Source: Vibrio aestivus
Lineage (GTDB): Bacteria; Pseudomonadota; Gammaproteobacteria; Enterobacterales; Vibrionaceae
Direction of reading: 5' to 3'
NCBI GenBank assembly: GCA_003263845.1
Contig: JYJN01000130.1
Coordinates: 1-64,000, forward strand
DNA length: 64,000 nt
The translations under genes and the position numbers were made by a program. The notes under the pieces are model-generated. The model made no database searches. It had not been told where the DNA came from and worked only from the letters and a program-made list of their open reading frames with translations. Positions 18,767 to 28,572 of the stretch are shown here, piece by piece (the first letter of the stretch is position 1; every line of letters starts with the position of its first letter).

Positions 18767-18790
18767 AAGCGCCTTTCAAGGCGCTTTTTT
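18767..18790 (+). terminator. Terminator after the coiled-coil lipoprotein gene
   Basis: Hairpin AAGCGCC / GGCGCTT followed by a run of T. Confidence 0.85.
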
Positions 18791-18961
18791 CGTATTCAGA
18801 TTCGCGAAAGTTATTAATTTTATCGAGTTAAAGCCGTTTTAATTAGATTTTGGAGTTTGTCGCAAGAAAAAGTTACAGGTTTGACCAATTTTCGCTTGAG
18901 ATTTTTGTGTGAAAATTCAAATATGGCGTATTCACTTTTTTAAAGATTACATGGAGAGTAC

Positions 18962-20079
18962 ATGATGAGAGTAGGTCTAGTTGGTTGGCGTGGCATGGTA
19001 GGTTCGGTCCTAATGCAGCGAATGGTTGAAGAGAAAGATTTTGATTTGATCGAGCCTGTTTTCTACAGTACGTCACAAGTTGGTATTCCAGCGCCTAACC
19101 TTGGCAAAGACGCAGGTATGCTGCAAGACGCATTTGACCTCGAAAGTCTAAAGCAACTTGATGCGGTGATTACCTGTCAAGGTGGTGGTTACACGGAGAA
19201 AGTATACCCAGCACTTCGTGAAGCTGGTTGGAAAGGCTACTGGATTGATGCAGCTTCAACATTGCGTATGGCTGAAGATTCAATCATCACGCTAGACCCT
19301 GTCAACCTAACTCAAATTCAACAAGGCATCCATGGCGGCACGAATACGTTCGTTGGTGGTAACTGTACAGTAAGTTTGATGCTGATGGGCTAGGTGGCTT
19401 GTTTGAGAAAGGCCTAGTGGAATGGACTAGTGCAATGACGTACCAAGCAGCTTCAGGTGCGGGTGCACAGAACATGCGTGAACTCATCTCTCAAATGGGT
19501 GTGATTAACGACGCAGTAAGCACTGAGCTTGCTAACCCTGCGAGCTCTATTCTTGATATCGATAAGAAAGTTGCTGATACAATGCGCAGCGGTTCATTCC
19601 CTACGGACAAGTTTGGTGTTCCTCTAGCGGGTTCTCTTATCCCTTGGATTGATGTGAAGCGTGAAAACGGTCAAAGCAAAGAAGAGTGGAAAGCGGGCGT
19701 AGAAGCGAACAAGATTTTGGGCTTCCAAGATGCACCAGTGCCAATCGATGGTACTTGTGTTCGCATCGGTGCGATGCGTTGTCACTCTCAAGCGCTAACA
19801 ATTAAGCTTAAGCAGAATGTACCAATGGATGAGATTGAAGAGATGATCGCAACTCATAACGATTGGGTTAAAGTGATTCCAAATGATCGCGACATCACTG
19901 CTCAAGAGCTAACTCCGGCTAAAGTTACAGGCACCTTGTCTATCCCTGTAGGTCGTCTGCGTAAGATGGCAATGGGCGATGACTTCCTAAACGCATTTAC
20001 AGTGGGTGACCAACTACTATGGGGTGCCGCGGAGCCTCTACGTCGTACATTGCGTATCATTCTTGCTGAAAAACAGTAA
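18962..20079 (+). CDS. asd: Aspartate-semialdehyde dehydrogenase (frameshifted)
   Basis: Asd reduces beta-aspartyl phosphate to the semialdehyde, the branch point to lysine/diaminopimelate, threonine and methionine. The protein (about 370 aa) starts [18 protein letters not shown] and contains the active Cys in [11 protein letters not shown] and the [12 protein letters not shown] segment, as in E. coli Asd. The frame breaks at about 19388: LMLM should continue [13 protein letters not shown], and one missing C (ATGGCGCTAGG read as ATGGGCTAGG) creates the stop. Two adjacent ATGs (18962, 18965) follow a GGAGA site; the second gives the shorter family-like N-terminus. The gene is normally essential, so a sequence error is likely. 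Confidence 0.9.
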
Positions 20080-20106
20080 GTAATCGATAGTCAGTATTGA
20101 GTTTTT

Positions 20107-20133
20107 AAAAAGCGCCTTCGGGCGCTTTTTTTT
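20107..20133 (+). terminator. Terminator after asd
   Basis: AAAAAGCGCC-TTCG-GGCGCTTTTTTTT: stable tetraloop hairpin and T-run. Confidence 0.92.
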
Positions 20134-20185
20134 GTATCAGTACTTTTATGTCTCGGTATTAATAACGCAGTTTTGATGGGGAGGG

Positions 20186-21172
20186 TTATTGTTGTTGGTA
20201 TAGAAAGCGGTCAAAGTTTGCACTTAAATCATCACTATCGAACACCGAGCCAGATTTACCTTGAAGCAAAATACTTCGGGCAACCTTATACATGTCTGGT
20301 GAAAGCGGGATGTAGCCCGCCCGGATAACCGATATACGTATGTTGTGTGGTTGCAAATAGTGGTTAACGAATCGTTTGACCGAGGTGCGTTTATTGAGTG
20401 CAGACTTATTGACGTAAATAAAGAGAGGGCGGGAAAGGGCGCTATATTGTCCACTGATGACGTTTTCAGCACTTGGGAGAACCGGGTTGCTATCTTCGCT
20501 AGAGATAGCAAGCGCTTTGAGCTGACCTTTGTTTTTAACGTAGTAAGCGTAACCGAGAAACGCTAAGGCGGTTTCATCTGCAGCAACTTCTGCCGCCATT
20601 GCAGTATCGTCTTCATTCGCGGCGTAGTCTCTGCGACTGTTTTCTTTGTTTAATACGACGTTGACGAAATAGTCGTAAGTGCCGGAATCTGGGCCGGGAC
20701 CATGTAAAGTTAAGGGAATCATTGGAAACGTTTCGGAAACCCTATTCCAAGTATTCAGTTTACCTTCTGACTCCACGCGCCAAATTTGGTTGAGCTCATC
20801 AAGCGAAAGCGAGTCTAACCAATCATTGTTTTTGTTGACGACGACTGTCAGGGCATCTAAAGCAATTGGAAGTTCCAAAAACTCGATGCCATTTGCTAAG
20901 CACAGCTCTTTTTCTGCTTTTTTGATCGGTCTCGAGGCGTTTGAAAGATCCGTCCTACCTCGACAGAACTTTCTAAAACCGCCACCAGTGCCAGTAATCC
21001 CGACCACAACTTGTGTTTGTGTTCCTTCTGCGAGCATAAACTGCTGGGCAATTTGATAGGTAATCGGATAAACCGTGCTTGAGCCTTCCACCTTGATCAG
21101 ATCTTTTGCCCAAGTCGTTACAGGTGTGACTGAAAGTAAAAAGTATGTGATTGGCAGAATCAGTTTATGCAT
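20186..21172 (-). CDS. PstS-family phosphate-binding protein
   Basis: A 328-residue periplasmic substrate-binding protein with a signal peptide (MHKLILPITYFLLSVTPVTTWA). The anion-binding signatures are IKVEGSSTVYPI at the mature N-terminus, GTGGGFRKFCRG and LSNASRPI, and a GPGPDSGTYDYF segment. It would bind phosphate for an ABC importer or act as a sensor, but no pstCAB genes are adjacent, so it is a solitary copy. Confidence 0.85.
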   Translation of the reverse strand: MHKLILPITYFLLSVTPVTTWAKDLIKVEGSSTVYPITYQIAQQFMLAEGTQTQVVVGITGTGGGFRKFCRGRTDLSNASRPIKKAEKELCLANGIEFLELPIALDALTVVVNKNNDWLDSLSLDELNQIWRVESEGKLNTWNRVSETFPMIPLTLHGPGPDSGTYDYFVNVVLNKENSRRDYAANEDDTAMAAEVAADETALAFLGYAYYVKNKGQLKALAISSEDSNPVLPSAENVISGQYSALSRPLFIYVNKSALNKRTSVKRFVNHYLQPHNIRISVIRAGYIPLSPDMYKVARSILLQGKSGSVFDSDDLSANFDRFLYQQQ

Positions 21173-21402
21173 AGTTTAGACGGTTTAGCACTTATCAATA
21201 TAGGATGCGGAAATAGGGTTCGTAGAAAGGCAAAAACTAAATCATAAAGTGATTAGATACAACGCAGGTGCTGCAAAATTCATCAAAATTTAATAACGGG
21301 CATCAATGATTACCTCTTTAATATTGTTGAAATAATTATCAGTTAAGGTTGTCGACTTTAGAAAAGTAGATAACAAAGATTTCACCTTAGAACAGAATTT
21401 TT

Positions 21403-23400
21403 ATGAAGCGTAAGTTCCTATTCACCTCCTTGTTGGCACTTCTTGTTATATCGATAACAACGGTGTTGGTTTCTCAGTCGACTCACCTATTAGTCAAGAA
21501 GTCCCCTTTGGCTGAGGCGGCTGCGGAGATTAAAGTGAATGGGACATTAGCCTACTTGTGGTTCGATGAAATTATGTCCGGAGATACCGCACAATCTATT
21601 CAGGAAGTGTGGTATTACTTGGAAATTGCCGATTGGCACGTGGTTGCGCTTCTTGAAGGTGGGGAGAGCATCATGGGCAGTTACCAGCCAGTAGATGATC
21701 CTGAGATTCGAGAGCGTCTTGTTGAGCTCAGGGAATTATTGGCGCAATTTCGAGTCACCGCGGAATCCAATTATCAGCATATTTTGTCAGATCGCGCGTA
21801 TGTGGTGAATGCGGTTGGTCGCGACGAGCAATTTCTCGAGTTTGCCAGCAAGGCAGACGATATTCAGCGTGTGATTAAGGCCAGTTACGATTCGGGCATT
21901 CAAAGTTACACCACCACGAGTATTACTCTCATCATTGCTGTAATGGTGATTGCGGCTTATTCCATACGTCTTCAACATAAGCATGAACTCAGTCGGGACC
22001 TATTACTGAAATCACTAACAGATGCCAAAACAGCGATTGAAGAAAAGAATAATCAACTTCACAATCAAGCCTACTTTGACCCCTTAACTAATCTCCCCAA
22101 TCGAACTCTGTTTCTTGATCGGCTCAATCAGTCAATATTAAATGCAGAACGATCCAAAAAGTCGTTTGCATTACTCTTTATCGACCTCGACCATTTTAAA
22201 GATGTGAATGACCAACATGGTCATGACATGGGAGATATGTTGTTGAAGCAGGTCGCCAAACGCATTAATCAATGTATTCGAGTTACGGATCTCTCGGCAC
22301 GTTTTAGTGGGGATGAGTTCGTAGTGGTGCTTGGGCATATTCAAGATGTCAGTAGTGCGATAAATGTCGCAAGCAAGATTGCATCTAAGCTAACGCGATC
22401 GCTGTCTCGACCTTTTCAATTGGAGCGAGTCAGTGCGAACGTTTCGGCAAGTATTGGTGTTTCGATCTATCCGGAGGACAGCGCGAGCCAAGATACCTTG
22501 ATTCGCTATGCTGACAATGCCATGTACCACGCAAAGAAGATGGGTAAAAATAACTTCCAGTTTTACTCAAAAGAGCTTAATCGCATTGCAATGTCGCAGA
22601 AGCATACAGAGAATGCTCTGGCTGTGGCCATCGATCGTGATGAATTTGAGCTGCACTACTTACCAAAGTGGAATCTTAAATCTGAGCACATCGAAGGGGT
22701 GGAAGCACTAGTCCGTTGGCGTCACCCGCAGAAAGGATTGCTATACCCCAATGACTTTATCCCAGTCGCTGAGTCTACAGGTCAAATTCAGCAGCTAGAC
22801 TTGCTTATTGCGAGAAAAGCGCTTTCTCAACAGAGAAATTGGATCAAACAAGGCACCGACTTAGGCATTGTCGGTATCAATATCTCCGCGAGCAGCCTTA
22901 AACACCCAGACTTCTTTGAGCGTTTGAAGCAAATTATCGTTAACTCTGATGTGCCGACAAGCAAGCTTGAAATTGAGATTACTGAAACCGTTATGGTTGA
23001 GAATATAAAAGTCGCTCAAGTGATCTTTGCAGAGCTTAAGCAGCTCGGGGTACGTATTGCGTTAGATGACTTTGGTACAGGGTTCTCTTCACTCTCTTAC
23101 TTGAAAGACTTCGACTTTCAAACCATCAAAATCGACCGCAGCTTTGTGATGGATTATGCGACCAGCAATACGTCTCAAGTTTTGCTTAAATCGATTATTC
23201 AATTAGGCAGTGAGCTGGGGGTGTCTGTCGTCGCAGAAGGGGTGGAGACGGTGCAGCATCAGTCAGATCTCTATGAGATGGGCTGCACCACTGGCCAAGG
23301 TTTTTATCTAACTAAACCGTTGCAAGCCGAAGCCTTGGTTAACAAGCTGTGCCCTCATTCCGCGCTCAGCAACGTGGTTAAGCTACAGCTTGCTACTTAG
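21403..23400 (+). CDS. Membrane GGDEF-EAL protein (cyclic-di-GMP turnover)
   Basis: A 665-residue protein: transmembrane helix ~5-25, periplasmic sensor region, second helix ~168-190, a GGDEF domain and an EAL domain. The GGDEF signature is RFSGDEF, with Ser for the first Gly, so cyclase activity may be weak. The EAL domain keeps EALVRWRHP, EITETV, LDDFGTGFSS, KIDRSFV and VVAEGVET, the full phosphodiesterase set. It is therefore probably a c-di-GMP phosphodiesterase responding to a periplasmic signal. Confidence 0.87.
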   Translation: MKRKFLFTSLLALLVISITTVLVSQSTHLLVKKSPLAEAAAEIKVNGTLAYLWFDEIMSGDTAQSIQEVWYYLEIADWHVVALLEGGESIMGSYQPVDDPEIRERLVELRELLAQFRVTAESNYQHILSDRAYVVNAVGRDEQFLEFASKADDIQRVIKASYDSGIQSYTTTSITLIIAVMVIAAYSIRLQHKHELSRDLLLKSLTDAKTAIEEKNNQLHNQAYFDPLTNLPNRTLFLDRLNQSILNAERSKKSFALLFIDLDHFKDVNDQHGHDMGDMLLKQVAKRINQCIRVTDLSARFSGDEFVVVLGHIQDVSSAINVASKIASKLTRSLSRPFQLERVSANVSASIGVSIYPEDSASQDTLIRYADNAMYHAKKMGKNNFQFYSKELNRIAMSQKHTENALAVAIDRDEFELHYLPKWNLKSEHIEGVEALVRWRHPQKGLLYPNDFIPVAESTGQIQQLDLLIARKALSQQRNWIKQGTDLGIVGINISASSLKHPDFFERLKQIIVNSDVPTSKLEIEITETVMVENIKVAQVIFAELKQLGVRIALDDFGTGFSSLSYLKDFDFQTIKIDRSFVMDYATSNTSQVLLKSIIQLGSELGVSVVAEGVETVQHQSDLYEMGCTTGQGFYLTKPLQAEALVNKLCPHSALSNVVKLQLAT

Positions 23401-23459
23401 CTATATTATAACCGTATTACTTAACCTTGTTTCTTGGGCACGTTACTTAAAAAATAGAT

Positions 23460-24301
23460 TTACTCTTTCGGTGCGACGACTCGATTGTCTGGATCTGCAA
23501 GTTCACTACCGCAATGTTTGCAATACATCGCATCCGATTCATGGCCTGCTTTGGAACAGTTTGGACATTTAACAAGCGACTTGTGTGAGCTCATTTCTTG
23601 GTTGAGCTCAGCGGTGATAATGCCAGTCGGTACGGCAAGTATTGAATAACCGAGCAACATGGTCATCGATGCTATCGCCTTGCCTATTGAGGTTTGTGGC
23701 ACTAAATCGCCATAGCCGACAGTAGTAATGGTCACAATTGCCCAATAAATGCTTTGTGGAATACTGGTAAATCCATTGTCTGGACCTTCAATCACATAGA
23801 TCAGCGCGCCGAATATGGTGACTAAAATGGCCACTGTACTAAAGAAGATAAAAATCTTACGTTTAGCCATTAACAGGGAGCGTAATAAGATGTTTGAATC
23901 TTGAAGAAATCGCACTAGCTTCAAGATACGGAATATGCGCATCACACGCAGTAGCCTAATCACCCCCATGAATGATGCTCCAGGGAAGAACAGGGCGAGG
24001 TAGGTGGCAGAATCGCCAATAGATCGACTACGCCATAGAAGCTTCTCGCATAGGCTGCTGGTTTTGGTGAGCAATACAGTCTTAATAAGTACTCAATGGT
24101 AAATATCGCAGTGAAGGTGTACTCGGCATACCTTAAAGGCCCACCCCAACGAGCAAACACAGCTGGCAGTGACTCGAGTATGAGTATGATTAAAGACAGC
24201 ATAATTGCGATGATGAGGCCAATATCAAAAATGCGCCCGCCGCGGGTGTGGGTGCCAAAGATAATGATATAGAGATGATGCTTTAGAGGGTGTTTATGCA
24301 T
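23460..24301 (-). CDS. Voltage-gated-type potassium channel with C-terminal zinc ribbon (frameshifted)
   Basis: A six-helix ion-transport protein of about 280 residues. The S4-like helix VIRLLRVMRIFRILKLVRFL carries regularly spaced Arg, and the pore filter is TTVGYGD, specifying potassium. A C-terminal zinc ribbon (CPNC...CKHC) follows. The frame breaks near 24005: AILP should continue TYLALFFPGASFMG, and one missing A in the complementary strand explains the break. The start codon abuts a perfect 13-bp hairpin, see separate entry. Confidence 0.82.
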
Positions 24302-24335
24302 GATAGAGCGACGATTAATACACGTCGCTCTATCA
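24301..24335 (-). promoter_or_regulatory. Perfect 13-bp inverted repeat ending at the channel start codon
   Basis: TGATAGAGCGACG, nine bases, then its exact complement. In the channel mRNA the stem runs into the AUG and would hide the ribosome-binding region. It could be a translational switch, or a terminator for the upstream ychE transcript. Confidence 0.6.
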
Positions 24336-24380
24336 TAACGAGAAAGGACATAACGAGAAAGATCTTAACGAGAAAGCTTG
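24336..24380 (+). repeat. Three tandem 15-bp repeats (TAACGAGAAAG core)
   Basis: The 11-base core TAACGAGAAAG occurs at 24336, 24351 and 24366, an exact 15-base period, with four variable bases between copies. The array fills the gap between ychE and the channel gene. Confidence 0.85.
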
Positions 24381-24396
24381 ATGGACCAAACTTCGA

Positions 24397-25035
24397 CTAG
24401 CTTAAACCAGGGAACAGGTTCCTTAAGCCGTTAGCTATAAACTCAATACCAAGTGCTCCCAAGATCAGGCCCATGATACGAGTAATCACATTGATGCCTG
24501 TTTGGCCAAGGAAGCGAACAATCAAAGGTGCAGAGCGAAATAGCAACCAAGAGCACAATGCAAAGGCAATGATGGTTAAAATAATACCCATTGTATCGAA
24601 TGTGCTTGGGTAGCGAGCACCGTAGACGATGGTTGAGCTGATTGCACCGGGGCCAGCCATGAGTGGCATCGCAAGTGGCACCACACCAATTTGCTCTTTA
24701 CTGACGTATTCCGATTTCTCCTGCTTGTTCTGTTTATCTTCACCTAGCTTACCGCTCATCATTGAAAAAGCGATGCTAAGTAAAAGAAGACCGCCAGCAA
24801 CACGAAACGAGTCTAGAGAGATGCTGAACATGTCTAGCAGTACCTGACCGGCCAGTAGCGAAACAATAAGAATCGTTGCTACGGCAATGTTAGCGGTCGT
24901 CGCTGTCTTATGTTTTTCTTCAAGCGTCATATGACCGGTTAACGATACGAAGATAGGCATGATGCCGACAGGGTTGACTGCGGCCACAAGACCAAGAAAG
25001 AACTGTAGAAAAATAGCGAACTCGATAGTTTGCAT
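24397..25035 (-). CDS. ychE: MarC/YchE-family membrane protein
   Basis: A 212-residue six-helix MarC (NAAT) family protein: FFLGLVAAVNPVGIMPIF near the N-terminus and PLMAGPGAISSTIVY in the middle. The frame is open to 25149, but the ATG at 25035, preceded by AGGAC, begins the conserved sequence MQTIEFAIFLQFF. In E. coli ychE is also next to adhE. Transport substrate is uncertain for the family; a drug role for MarC was withdrawn. Confidence 0.85.
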   Translation of the reverse strand: MQTIEFAIFLQFFLGLVAAVNPVGIMPIFVSLTGHMTLEEKHKTATTANIAVATILIVSLLAGQVLLDMFSISLDSFRVAGGLLLLSIAFSMMSGKLGEDKQNKQEKSEYVSKEQIGVVPLAMPLMAGPGAISSTIVYGARYPSTFDTMGIILTIIAFALCSWLLFRSAPLIVRFLGQTGINVITRIMGLILGALGIEFIANGLRNLFPGLS

Positions 25036-25328
25036 AGCGATTGTCCTAAGCAAAGAAACAAACAGAGATAGGGTGGTTTTTAACCGCGCTAATGTAGTGG
25101 AAAAGAGAAGGCAAATCGAATGAAAAAAACTAACACGAAAAGGTGTCACAAGTGAGAAAATCTAATCTTTTGCTCATCAAAGCAGCACCATCTTGAACTT
25201 TTGTTACGTATAGTGGAGATGTAATAGTGATTGCTTATCAATGTTTGCAAATCGTTACGCATTTTTAATGGAAATTTAATTGGATTTGCGTGCTTTTTTG
25301 CGACAGGGGTATAGTATTAGTAGCACGA

Positions 25329-25354
25329 AAAAACACGCTCAGTGTGGTGTTTTT
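25329..25354 (+). terminator. Terminator-like hairpin in the adhE upstream region
   Basis: AAAAACAC, ten bases, GTGTTTTT: an 8-bp stem ending in T. It could end a short upstream transcript or act as an attenuator. Confidence 0.4.
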
Positions 25355-25522
25355 AGTATAAAAATGAAACTTTATTACAAAATGTTGTTGTTTACTTATT
25401 CGTTATGACTGTTTGCCCTTTTTTTGAACAAAATTGTCAGTTGTAAAAAGTAATTTAAAATCAGTAATTTGTGGCGATTATTGTGGTAAACCACTACTAA
25501 AGGGTTATTTCACGTGCGAGAA

Positions 25523-25536
25523 CTGATCCAAGTCAA
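25523..25536 (+). promoter_or_regulatory. FNR-like operator upstream of adhE
   Basis: CTGAT-CCAA-GTCAA matches the FNR consensus TTGAT-N4-ATCAA at eight of ten positions. Its centre lies 41.5 bases upstream of the start predicted from the -10 hexamer, the class II activator position. AdhE is a fermentative enzyme, so anaerobic activation fits. Confidence 0.55.
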
Positions 25537-25558
25537 TTTTTTTCATAGCGTGAAATAT

Positions 25559-25564
25559 TATACT
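25559..25564 (+). promoter_or_regulatory. Predicted adhE -10 element
   Basis: TATACT (five of six to TATAAT) gives a predicted transcription start near 25571, about 113 bases before the ATG. There is no good -35, as expected for an activator-dependent promoter. Confidence 0.5.
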
Positions 25565-25683
25565 CAGTCCTGAAAGCGGTTTACTAAGTATGATTGCTGA
25601 GAATTTGCTAACAAATAGTTAAAACGACAAGCAGCAGCCTTAGTAAAAAGTTTTTAATATTTATTTATTTTAGGAGATTCACT

Positions 25684-28381
25684 ATGCCTGTAACTAATCT
25701 GGCTGAACTAGATGCAATGGTAGCACGCGTTAAAGCGGCTCAAGCAGAGTTCGCAACTTTTTCTCAAGAAAAAGTAGACGCAATTTTCCGCGCAGCATCT
25801 TTAGCAGCTAACCACGCTCGTATCCCGCTAGCTCAACAAGCGGTTGAAGAGTCTGGTATGGGTATTGTTGAAGACAAAGTTATCAAAAACCACTTTGCTT
25901 CAGAGTTCATTTACAACAAATATAAAGACGAGAAAACTTGTGGCATCCTAGAAGAAGACGACAACTAGGCACAATGACTATCGCTGAGCCTGTAGGTATC
26001 ATCTGTGGTATCGTTCCAACGACTAACCCAACTTCTACAGCAATCTTCAAATCTCTAATCTCTCTTAAAACACGTAACGGCATCATCTTCTCGCCACACC
26101 CACGTGCAAAGAACTCTACTAACGACGCAGCTAAGCTAGTACTAGACGCAGCAGTAGCAGCGGGTGCGCCAAAAGACATCATCGGTTGGATCGACCAACC
26201 ATCAGTAGAGCTTTCTAACGCGCTTATGAAGCACGACGAAATTGCGCTTATCCTTGCTACTGGTGGTCCAGGCATGGTTAAAGCAGCTTACTCTTCTGGT
26301 AAGCCAGCAATCGGTGTAGGTGCAGGTAACGTTCCTGTAGTTATCGACGAAACAGCTGACGTTAAGCGTGCAGTTGCTTCTATCCTAATGTCTAAGACGT
26401 TCGATAACGGTGTAGTATGTGCTTCTGAGCAGGCTGCAATCGTAGTTGACGAAGTATACGACGAAGTGAAAGAGCGTTTCGCATCTCACAAAGCTTACGT
26501 TCTATCTAAAGCAGAAGCAGATAAAGTACGTAAAGTACTGCTTATCGACGGCGCGCTAAACGCGAAAATCGTTGGCCAGCCAGCTCCAGCTATCGCTGAA
26601 CTAGCGGGCGTTAAAGTTCCTGCTGATACAAAAGTTCTTGTAGGTGAAGGTCTAGGTAAAGTATCTATCGAAGACGAGTTCGCTCACGAGAAACTGTCTC
26701 CAACTCTAGGTCTATTCCGTGCTGACAACTTCGAAGATGCAGTTGCTCAAGCGGTAACTATGGTAGAAATCGGTGGTATCGGTCACACGTCTGGTCTTTA
26801 CACTAACCAAGACACTAACGCAGACCGTATCCGTTACTTCGGTGACAAGCTAAAAACTGCACGTATCCTTGTAAACATCCCAACTACTCACGGTGGTATC
26901 GGTGACCTTTACAACTTCAACGTTGCACCTTCTCTAACTCTAGGTTGTGGTTCATGGGGTGGTAACTCTATCTCTGAGAACGTAGGTCCTAAGCACCTTA
27001 TCAACAAGAAAACTGTAGCGAAGCGAGCTGAAAACATGTTGTGGCACAAACTACCTAAGTCTATCTACTTCCGTCGTGGTAGCCTTCCAATCGCTCTTGG
27101 CGACCTAGAAGGTAAGAAACGCGCATTCCTAGTAACTGACCGTTTCCTATTCAACAACGGTTACGCTGATGACGTAGTTCAACTACTGAAAGCTCAAGGC
27201 ATCGAAGTTCAAGTATTCTTCGACGTAGAAGCAGATCCAACACTATCTGTTGTTGAGAAAGGTGCAGAAGCAATGAAGAGCTTCCAGCCAGACGTTATCC
27301 TAGCTCTAGGTGGCGGTTCTCCAATGGATGCGGCTAAGATCATGTGGGTAATGTACGAGCACCCAGAAACGCACTTCGCTGAACTAGCAATGCGCTTCAT
27401 GGATATCCGTAAGCGTATCTACAAGTTCCCTAAAATGGGTCAAAAAGCTGAGCTTGTATGTATCACTACTACATCTGGTACTGGTTCTGAAGTTACTCCA
27501 TTCGCGGTTGTTACAGACGACAAGCTGGTGCTAAGTACCCACTAGCTGATTACGAAATTACGCCAAACATGGCTATCGTTGATGCTAACCTAGTAATGAA
27601 CATGCCTAAGTCTCTAACAGCATTCGGTGGTTACGATGCAGTAACTCACGCTCTAGAAGCTTACGTATCTGTTCTTGCGAACGAGTACTCTGACGGCCAA
27701 GCTCTACAAGCACTTAAGATGCTTAAAGAGTACCTACCTTCAAGCTACGCGAACGGTGCAAATGACCCAATCGCTCGTGAAAAAGTACACAACGCAGCAA
27801 CTATCGCTGGTGTAGCATTCGCAAACGCGTTCCTAGGTGTTTGTCACTCTATGGCGCACAAGATTGGTGCTGAGTTCCACCTACCACACGGTCTGGCGAA
27901 CGCACTACTAATCTCTAACGTTGTACGTTACAACGCGAACGATAACCCAACTAAGCAAACTGCATTCTCTCAGTACGACCGTCCACAAGCACGTCGTCGT
28001 TACGCTGAAGTTGCAGACCACCTAGGCCTAAGCCAAGAAGGTGACCGCACAGCTCAGAAGATCGAGCGTCTACTAGCATGGCTAGATGAGCTGAAAGGCA
28101 ACCTAGACATCCCACTGTCTATCCAGGCAGCAGGTGTTTCTGAAGCTGATTTCGTAGCGAAACTAGACGAGCTAGCAGTAGAAGCGTTCGATGACCAGTG
28201 TACAGGTGCTAACCCACGTTACCCTCTAATCACTGAGCTGAAAGAAGTTCTTCTAGCTTCTTACTACGGTAAAGCATTCGTTGAAGGTGAAACTTTCGAA
28301 GGTACTACTGTAATCAAGAAGAAAGCAGACCAAGAAACAGAGAAACCAGCTAAAGCAAAAAAAGAGAAAGCTAGCGCTTAA
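25684..28381 (+). CDS. adhE: Bifunctional aldehyde-alcohol dehydrogenase AdhE (two frameshifts)
   Basis: AdhE converts acetyl-CoA to acetaldehyde and then ethanol with NADH during fermentation. The N-terminal half is a CoA-acylating aldehyde dehydrogenase (active Cys in DNGVVCASEQA); the C-terminal half is an iron alcohol dehydrogenase (GGGSPMDAAK, TTTSGTGSEVTPFAVVT, HSMAHKIGAEFHLPHG). Length is the family's usual ~899 residues once two breaks are repaired: near 25965 (EEDDN should continue as FGTMTIAEPVG) and at about 27519 (TDDK should continue TGAKYPLADYEI; one A missing from AAGACTGGT). AGGAG precedes the ATG, and codon choice is strongly biased, as in highly expressed genes. The tail is Lys-rich. 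A strong terminator follows. Confidence 0.95.
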
Positions 28382-28435
28382 TCAAGCTTAAGTTATGGAA
28401 TAGTTTTCGCTAGCAAGAAAACATCCAAAAAATTG

Positions 28436-28464
28436 AGCCCCAGCCGAAAGGTTGGGGCTTTTTT
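28436..28464 (+). terminator. Terminator after adhE
   Basis: AGCCCCAGCC-GAAA-GGTTGGGGCT followed by a T-run. Confidence 0.9.
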
Positions 28465-28572
28465 GTGGGTCTAACATTGGGTAAACATTCGATAATTGGC
28501 AGAATTAGGGCTATATATTTATGAGTGTTGCATTGCATATGCGCGTAGAGATTGAACACCAAGGATAGCATC

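Larger units (their letters stand above)
25036..25683. other. Long adhE/ychE intergenic region
   Basis: About 650 bases without a supported gene. It holds a terminator-like hairpin and an FNR-type promoter (separate entries). A long regulatory leader is also typical of adhE in E. coli. Just past the FNR-like site, ATTTCACG (25507) and CGTGAAAT (25547) form an inverted pair flanking it. Confidence 0.6.

Noticed and set aside
20345..21056. Plus-strand frames opposite the PstS-like gene
   Set aside because: Antisense shadows of a complete minus-strand gene with a signal peptide and family motifs.
24336..24380. CRISPR-like array
   Set aside because: Units are 15 bases with four-base variable parts and only three copies; no cas genes.
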